Assembly: GCA_030672345.1 (NCBI GenBank) | Contig: DAOVGO010000104.1 | Coordinates: 1-11,453 of the forward strand | Origin: Methanosarcinales archaeon | GTDB taxonomy: Archaea; Halobacteriota; Methanosarcinia; Methanosarcinales; Methanogasteraceae | Reading direction: 5' to 3' | DNA length: 11,453 bases | Shown: piece after piece, positions 7,310 through 11,453 of the stretch | Position numbering within the stretch: position 1 is the first letter of the stretch | Layout of the letters: each line of letters begins with the position of its first letter | The notes under the pieces: model-generated | The model's database searches: none | Seen by the model: only the letters and a program-made list of their open reading frames with translations | Told to the model about the DNA's origin: nothing | Made by a program: the position numbers and the translations under genes

Positions 7310-7471
7310 AATGCCTGCTAAAATGCCAGGAGATGTTACAGCCCCAAAAAACCAAACATTTCTGACCGGATGATGCGCTGCCGAAGATCGTGATGCAGAA
7401 CTCGTGATGCAGAACAATGGTGTAGTGATATGAACGATGTTTAATATCATGCCAGTCAAAAAGAGGTATGA
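7310..7471. other. Gene-free spacer with a short tandem duplication
   Basis: No coding sequence with family resemblance or typical composition is seen here on either strand. It contains a 14-bp tandem duplication (listed separately), an AT-rich TTTAATAT at 7440-7447 and GAGGT at 7463-7467, both apparently left over from the start region of the hsdM relic that follows. Confidence 0.5.
7388..7415. repeat. Perfect 14-bp tandem duplication
   Basis: TCGTGATGCAGAAC occurs twice head to tail (7388-7401 and 7402-7415) without mismatch. It lies between the radical SAM gene and the hsdM relic and looks like a recent slippage or repair duplication in non-coding DNA. Confidence 0.9.
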
Positions 7472-7720
7472 ATGTCTGGGAATGAGCTTGATATAAAGAC
7501 CCTGGAAACATGGCTCTGGGAGGCTGCCTGCAAGATCAGGGGGGAGATCGATGTCTTGTTCGCTTTTATATTCCAGAAAGAGCAAGATGGAGCAGTATTG
7601 CCATACAGACAACCGGCGTTGGAGAGTATTTAACCAATGCTGTCCGCACAATCTCAGAGAGAGAATCCGAAACTTCTTGGTGTTGTTGATATAGTGGACT
7701 TCAATGCAACTGCCGCATAA
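7472..7720 (+). pseudogene. hsdM: Type I restriction-modification methylase subunit relic (hsdM)
   Basis: This is a broken DNA-methylase (M) subunit gene. It starts well, with GAGGT ahead of ATG 7472 and the classic N-terminus MSGNELDIKTLETWLWEAAC followed by KIRGEID (to 7552). The usual next block (about 50 codons, PKYKDYILPL...RLSDVF) is missing and the reading frame shifts. In frame 1 from 7555 comes LVRFYIPERARWSS, then GVGEYLTNAVRTISERE (to about 7663), and then back in the first frame NPKLLGVVDIVDFNATAA before TAA at 7718-7720. Each block, in this order, matches HsdM. The second shift is explained by loss of one GA unit in the GAGAGAGA run at 7656-7663: restoring it gives ISERENPKLLGVVD in one frame. 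The S-adenosylmethionine-binding and catalytic (NPPY-type) regions are absent. As it stands, translation would stop after 53 residues. No hsdS or hsdR gene is present nearby. Confidence 0.88.
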
Positions 7721-7842
7721 ACAACCTGAATAACCACATGTGGCGTCCGTTAGATATTTGTTGAATCAATCGAAGACTATCTCTGTTTCTGCCCGGAGGT
7801 GCGGCAGATGCGAAACAACCAGATAATAACGGAACGATTCCA
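7721..7842. other. Spacer between hsdM relic and cobT, probable cobT promoter
   Basis: Nothing in this stretch resembles a gene I recognise. AGATAATAA at 7821-7829 could be a weak TATA element for the cobT homologue. A short open stretch reading VESIEDYLCFCPEVRQMRNN lies around 7758-7817 but has no start and no recognised family; it may be further debris of the deleted restriction locus. Confidence 0.35.
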
Positions 7843-8958
7843 ATGCCACACAGTAAATGGATTATGTCAGCCAAAACTGCGAAAGACCATCTGGCAGGTC
7901 CCCTTTTTCTGTGTGTGCTGTCAAATACCGATACATGCCGGATTCCGAACATCTCGGCGGCTGGCGCAACCACTGAACTCAATGACTACACGCCAGCCGC
8001 CGATGCCGAGATCGTGGTGTATGGCAGCCCCCGCAGCGCGCCAGAGATGCCGATGAAGAAGGGAGGTGCACCAACGCCCGCGGTCATGACCCGCGCTGCG
8101 CTGCAACTGACAGGCATGCCCTATTTCTTCATCAATGCCGGACTGCGGATCGTGCCTGATGTCCCGACAATCGACCTTTGTGCTGATCCCGGGCGCGATA
8201 TCAGGCAGGGTGATGCCGTGTCACACCCGGACGTGATCTATGCGAGCGCTTGCCAGATCGGCTCGCAGTTTGGAAAGCTGTCAGATTCGATCATCATAGG
8301 CGAGAGCATTCCCGGCGGCACAACCACCGCTCTCGGCGTGCTGACAGCGCTTGGATACGAGTACGGAGTCAGCAGCAGTTTTTCGGAAAATCCACTCGAA
8401 ATCAAGCGTGATGTTGTGAGACAGGGCATCGACGCATCAGGTATCACCGTGAGCGAGGCGCGCGACGATCCTATGCGTGCCATAGCATCTGTCGGCGATC
8501 CGATGATGCCGGCGGTCGCGGGCATGGTGGCAGGCTTGGCGGACGTGGTTGCCAGCGCCGATGCCGGCTCAGATATGGGATCAGGTACAGGCTCTCATGA
8601 TTGCGATATCATTCTTGCGGGCGGCACCCAGATGGTTGCGGTCTTTGCGATAATGAAACATCTGGGTCTGGATATGGACAGAATCTCAATTGCAACCACG
8701 AAGTACGTGTATCAGGATCGATCGATCGATTTTAAGGCGGTGATCCGTGATCTTGGCTGCCGCATTCATGTCGTGGATCCGGGATTTGCGGATTCGCGTC
8801 TCCCTGGCTTGCGCAAATACGAGGCAGGCGAAGTCAAGGAGGGCGTTGGCGCGGGTGGTGTGATGTATGCCGCGGGCATGTCCGGCGTCGATCAGAGGAC
8901 GATGCTTGGCACGGTTGAGGCGGTGTATGAGGAGTTGATGAGGGAAGATGGGGTGTAG
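7843..8958 (+). CDS. cobT: Archaeal nicotinate-nucleotide-dimethylbenzimidazole phosphoribosyltransferase (CobT homologue)
   Basis: The protein is 371 residues and matches the archaeal CobT branch (TIGR00303/UPF0284 type). Recognised stretches: LFLCVLSNTDTCRIPNISAA (21-40), LNDYTPAADAEIVVYG (46-61), PTPAVMTRAAL (78-88), GESIPGGTTTALGVL (153-167), VGDPMMPAVAGM (217-228), LAGGTQM (258-264) and EGVGAGG (333-339). CobT joins the lower-ligand base to nicotinate mononucleotide, yielding the alpha-ribotide for the corrinoid nucleotide loop; methanogens may use other bases. A short Gly/Ser/Asp-rich patch (237-253) looks like a local insertion. Two starts are possible: ATG 7843, or ATG 7864 (364 residues, MSAKTAKDHL). 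The second fits a transcript starting near 7850 and the usual distance to FLCV; neither has a Shine-Dalgarno site. The gene is convergent with moaB, 53 bases away, and sits directly after the hsdM relic. Confidence 0.9.
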   Translation: MPHSKWIMSAKTAKDHLAGPLFLCVLSNTDTCRIPNISAAGATTELNDYTPAADAEIVVYGSPRSAPEMPMKKGGAPTPAVMTRAALQLTGMPYFFINAGLRIVPDVPTIDLCADPGRDIRQGDAVSHPDVIYASACQIGSQFGKLSDSIIIGESIPGGTTTALGVLTALGYEYGVSSSFSENPLEIKRDVVRQGIDASGITVSEARDDPMRAIASVGDPMMPAVAGMVAGLADVVASADAGSDMGSGTGSHDCDIILAGGTQMVAVFAIMKHLGLDMDRISIATTKYVYQDRSIDFKAVIRDLGCRIHVVDPGFADSRLPGLRKYEAGEVKEGVGAGGVMYAAGMSGVDQRTMLGTVEAVYEELMREDGV

Positions 8959-9011
8959 GTTTGGCGTGTTTAGCAGGGATACCTGGAGATATTTCGATAT
9001 TTTTGGGAAAA

Positions 9012-9545
9012 CTACACCCTACCTCTCGCATGCTCGATCACATGCCCGATTTCTGCTGCAATCACCTCAAGACCGAGTTTCACCGCATTCGGCGACCCGG
9101 GCATGCAGAAGACCGCCCGCCCACGAACGACACCTGCGATGGCTCTTGTCAGCATCGCAGCGTAGCCGATCTCACCCATGCTCTTTGCACGGAATATCTC
9201 GCCGAATCCGGGCATTTCCTTGCCGAGAAGGGGTCTGATCGCCTCGATCGTAACATCCCCTGGTGCAAGCCCTGTCCCTCCTGTTGTGACGATGGCATCG
9301 GCACCAGAATCCATGGCTTTTGCGAACCAGTGCTGAATCATGTCGAGATCGTCAGGAAGCAGCGTGTACCCCGCGGTGTGCCCGTCCCTCCGGAGCGCAT
9401 CGATGATGATTGCTCCGGATCTGTCATCCGTATCCTCAGGGGAGCGTGCGTTCCCGTGCTTCTGGTATCGCGAGGAACTGATCGTTGCAACCTCGATTAC
9501 GTAGCCGTGCCGTGCGTGTTTTCTGTGCTCATCAGATGTGCTCAT
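9012..9545 (-). CDS. moaB: MoaB/MogA-family molybdopterin biosynthesis protein
   Basis: The protein is 177 residues from ATG 9545, the usual size of MoaB. Motifs: DDRSG (40-44), the molybdopterin-binding TTGGTGLAPGDVTIEA (87-102), EMPGFGEIFR (110-119), and FCMPGSPNAVKLGLE (146-160). In archaea this family catalyses adenylylation of molybdopterin (the MogA step) before metal insertion; it acts in the cytoplasm, probably as an oligomer. The frame is open upstream to 9593, but that start would precede the likely transcript start: a TATA-like AAGAATATAT on the minus strand at 9571-9580 predicts initiation near 9548, giving an almost leaderless mRNA at 9545. It is convergent with cobT and lies downstream of the surface-protein gene on the same strand with a 179-base gap, so it is probably a separate unit. 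moaA is elsewhere in the window. Confidence 0.92.
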   Translation of the reverse strand: MSTSDEHRKHARHGYVIEVATISSSRYQKHGNARSPEDTDDRSGAIIIDALRRDGHTAGYTLLPDDLDMIQHWFAKAMDSGADAIVTTGGTGLAPGDVTIEAIRPLLGKEMPGFGEIFRAKSMGEIGYAAMLTRAIAGVVRGRAVFCMPGSPNAVKLGLEVIAAEIGHVIEHARGRV

Positions 9546-9570
9546 GGGATGCACTATCTGCAACCAACCG

Positions 9571-9580
9571 ATATATTCTT
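9571..9580 (-). promoter_or_regulatory. Probable TATA box of moaB
   Basis: Minus-strand AAGAATATAT, centred about 26-30 bases before ATG 9545. The spacing suits a leaderless or nearly leaderless transcript and argues against the longer start at 9593. Confidence 0.5.
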
Positions 9581-9724
9581 TGGCAGGCGCCAATGCTTGC
9601 GCATTCGGACCCGATGTTAACTTTCGGTACGGTCAGAGACTTTTTACTTGAATTTCAAAGATCCCCGAAACTGACCCCATCTTCCGGAACTTTCCGCTCC
9701 AGGATTTACAATACAGGTGCGCTT

Positions 9725-11453
9725 TTACGCAACCACCCTGAACGTGTGCTTGCGCTCGATCCAGTCGCCATCGCTGTCAGTATCAAGCCCGTCGGTTCGC
9801 CGCTGCCATGATAGCCCTTCAGTCGAATGTGTGTACTCGATGCTTCGATCAACCTCCTCGCCATCATGGTACAGCAACACCTGCCCGCCGCTGTTATCGA
9901 GTTGTATCGCGGTCGTCAGATAATATGCATGCGCCGCGATTGTCATGCCTGCCGAAATTTCGTACGTGTCGCCATCCTCGTTCTTGAGAACCCAGCCGCC
10001 TATATCAACCGGCTCATCGCCGCAGTTGTACAGTTCAGTGGTCTCATTCCTGTGATCACGCCCGATCGGATTCGGCATCAGTTCGTTGATCACGATCCTT
10101 GCGGCAACGACGGGTTCTGGCTCATCGGCGGGTTCATCACCGGGTTCGTCCCCGAATTCACCCCCGGACTCGTTCCCTGATCCGTCGCCGGGTTCACCGA
10201 CACCTGTGCCCGCAACCGTCAGCGAAAAACCGTGTTCTGCAAAGTTATCGGACGGATCCCGGCATGTCACCCATACGCTATGCTGCCCTGCCTGAAGCGG
10301 ATTGTCCGGATCGAAGAGGGCGCCTTTCATATCGTCGTCACTGATGATGCTTCCTGAGATCCGCCCATGGTATGGACCGATCACTGATATGCGCAACGTC
10401 GAAATGTCGATCCGTTCATTGAAAGAGACGACAACATCGTCGTTTGCATCGATTGGATTACTGACAATCGTTATTTCAGGAGGCGTTCTGTCAGGGATCG
10501 AGTTCTCCTTCCCGGGCGTGCCGATGCGCCCGCATTCATATCCAAGCGATGTGTACCAGTTATCAGGGTTTGCGCCGTTCTCCAGAGAAATTCTTTCCAT
10601 GGACTGCCCGACATCATCGTTCTTCCCGGCAAACCAGTTTCCATCTATGTTTACGACATCAATCCTCTTTGAGACCTGAGGAAAGCCATTAAATAGTTGC
10701 AATACCTCGCCACTGTTTTTCAGTGTCATATTTGCGATCTGATCTGGTTCGCAGGTCACAGCATCATTCTTTGCGATCAGGTAATAACCATGCGAGGATA
10801 TGATTGCGCCTTTGTTAATCGTCACCTCAATGCTGTCATTGACCGCGCCTCCACCCGCCGTGATCGTCCAGTTCTCGATGCTGATGGTGCGGTCGAGCGT
10901 ATTGTAGAGTTCGATGTACTCATCCTCATCCCACATCACCTCGCTGATCACCACATCCCACAGCATCGGATCGTGCTTATGCCGGGTCAGTGGTGTTGGG
11001 GAAGTGGTGGATGCGAGGGCAGGAGGGGGGTTGGCGGCTGCATCAGTCCTCGCGGCGGCTCCGGGCACTCCGGACACGCCCGATGCTCCAGACCCCATCG
11101 TGTGCAAAGCCACGCGGTCAAGGTCTAAATCCCCGATTTCAACCGTGAGATCGAGCAAACACTTCCGGGTATGTGGCAGCGTCCGTTTCTGAGCCGCCTG
11201 CACCGCAGATTCCATCGAAGACGTTTTTATCCAGAAAGAGACGTATTTCTCGGTGCCGGGACGCGCAAACACCTCGAGATCGTATGTTCCTGATGTTGTG
11301 AGGTCTGTAGCCCCGCACGTCCGGTTTCCGATCTTCGCGATGATCGTGGTATGTTCGGGTGCAGGAGCCTCATTTATGCTCAGATTTCCATAAAAGCGGA
11401 AGGAGTCGATCTGCGTACCCGGTTCACGATTGGGATCGCTGGCGAATGCGGTG
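9725..11453 (-). CDS. Secreted/surface protein with two lamin-tail domains (partial; 5' end beyond window)
   Basis: The frame is open without a stop from the right edge to TAA at 9725, giving 575 visible residues; start and any signal peptide lie outside. Order of parts, numbered from the edge: a beta-sandwich module (about 20-110) with FYGNLSINEAPAPEHTTIIA and FARPGTEKYVSFWI, a pattern common in archaeal envelope proteins; a Gly/Ala/Pro-rich linker (about 119-160); lamin-tail domain 1 (about 165-315: VVISEVMWDEDEYIELYN, GYYLIAKND, RIGTPGKEN); an Ig-like module (about 322-414, TPPEITIVSNPIDANDDVVV); an acidic linker (417-448); and lamin-tail domain 2 (about 451-570: IVINELMPNPIGRDHRNETT, ELYN, GGWVLKNEDGD, AYYLTT). 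There is no C-terminal transmembrane anchor or sorting signal. Lamin-tail domains in prokaryotes occur on extracellular proteins and may bind surfaces or polysaccharide. Function is not known. Confidence 0.83.
   Translation of the reverse strand, partial: TAFASDPNREPGTQIDSFRFYGNLSINEAPAPEHTTIIAKIGNRTCGATDLTTSGTYDLEVFARPGTEKYVSFWIKTSSMESAVQAAQKRTLPHTRKCLLDLTVEIGDLDLDRVALHTMGSGASGVSGVPGAAARTDAAANPPPALASTTSPTPLTRHKHDPMLWDVVISEVMWDEDEYIELYNTLDRTISIENWTITAGGGAVNDSIEVTINKGAIISSHGYYLIAKNDAVTCEPDQIANMTLKNSGEVLQLFNGFPQVSKRIDVVNIDGNWFAGKNDDVGQSMERISLENGANPDNWYTSLGYECGRIGTPGKENSIPDRTPPEITIVSNPIDANDDVVVSFNERIDISTLRISVIGPYHGRISGSIISDDDMKGALFDPDNPLQAGQHSVWVTCRDPSDNFAEHGFSLTVAGTGVGEPGDGSGNESGGEFGDEPGDEPADEPEPVVAARIVINELMPNPIGRDHRNETTELYNCGDEPVDIGGWVLKNEDGDTYEISAGMTIAAHAYYLTTAIQLDNSGGQVLLYHDGEEVDRSIEYTHSTEGLSWQRRTDGLDTDSDGDWIERKHTFRVVA
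10109..10204 (-). repeat. Low-complexity acidic Gly/Asp/Glu/Pro linker coding repeat
   Basis: This part of the surface-protein gene encodes a run of short units such as GEPGDGSG, GEFGDEPGDEPADEPEP. It is a flexible, strongly acidic spacer between the Ig-like module and the second lamin-tail domain, built from degenerate GDEP-like repeats. Confidence 0.75.

Noticed and set aside
7175..7651. Minus-strand open frame of 158 codons covering the end of the radical SAM gene and the hsdM relic
   Set aside because: It crosses unrelated sequences, has no family features, and the hsdM reading of the other strand explains the region better.
8959..9011. Terminator between convergent cobT and moaB
   Set aside because: There is one run of five Ts (near 9000-9004) but no hairpin or longer T tract, so a terminator cannot be supported.
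8961..9620. Plus-strand open frame of 219 codons opposite moaB
   Set aside because: Cysteine-, histidine- and arginine-rich shadow of a clearly conserved MoaB protein.
1..11453. tRNA, rRNA, CRISPR array, insertion sequence or attachment site
   Set aside because: I saw no regularly spaced repeats, no terminal inverted repeats with a transposase, and no tRNA-like or rRNA-like stretch. A covariance-model search would be needed to exclude small RNAs.

Overview
This window looks like chromosomal DNA from a methanogenic or anaerobic methane/alkane-oxidising archaeon of the euryarchaeal lineage. The main reason is that three proteins tied to methyl-coenzyme M reductase (MCR) organisms sit within about 6 kb: component A2 (AtwA), methanogenesis marker 3 and methanogenesis marker 14. 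Archaeal TATA-like boxes, short leaders, an archaeal-type CobT homologue and a surface protein with domains common in archaeal cell-envelope proteins agree with this. The sequence does not allow a genus to be named.

Layout. On the minus strand, reading right to left from about 3.5 kb, are moaA, then atwA, then marker 3, which runs off the left edge. atwA and the marker 3 gene share one base (TGATG) and are clearly co-transcribed; atwA also appears to have its own promoter next to the moaA stop. Divergent from moaA, on the plus strand, is a DHH-family phosphoesterase followed 21 bases later by the marker 14 gene. After marker 14 comes a leftover piece of a CBS-domain gene in another frame, then a radical SAM protein with extra cysteine clusters (6362-7309).

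The stretch 7310-7842 has no intact gene. It holds a 14-bp perfect tandem duplication and a clear relic of a type I restriction-modification methylase (hsdM), with an internal deletion, a probable loss of one GA unit in a GA run, and a missing 3' end. A CobT-type phosphoribosyltransferase follows on the plus strand, convergent with a MoaB/MogA-family molybdopterin protein on the minus strand. The right end, from 9725, is one long partial minus-strand gene for a secreted or surface protein with two lamin-tail-like domains joined by an Ig-like domain and an acidic linker.

How the genes fit together. atwA and marker 3 belong to the ATP-dependent MCR activation machinery. moaA and moaB belong to molybdopterin synthesis, which in such archaea serves Mo/W enzymes such as formylmethanofuran dehydrogenase. 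cobT belongs to corrinoid assembly, needed by methyltransferases. The window is mostly core C1-metabolism and cofactor genes, with two spots of gene decay (after marker 14, and before cobT) and one surface protein. I did not find convincing evidence for a wholly new multi-gene system; the most interesting uncharacterised pieces are the radical SAM protein, the marker 14/DHH pair and the two-LTD surface protein.
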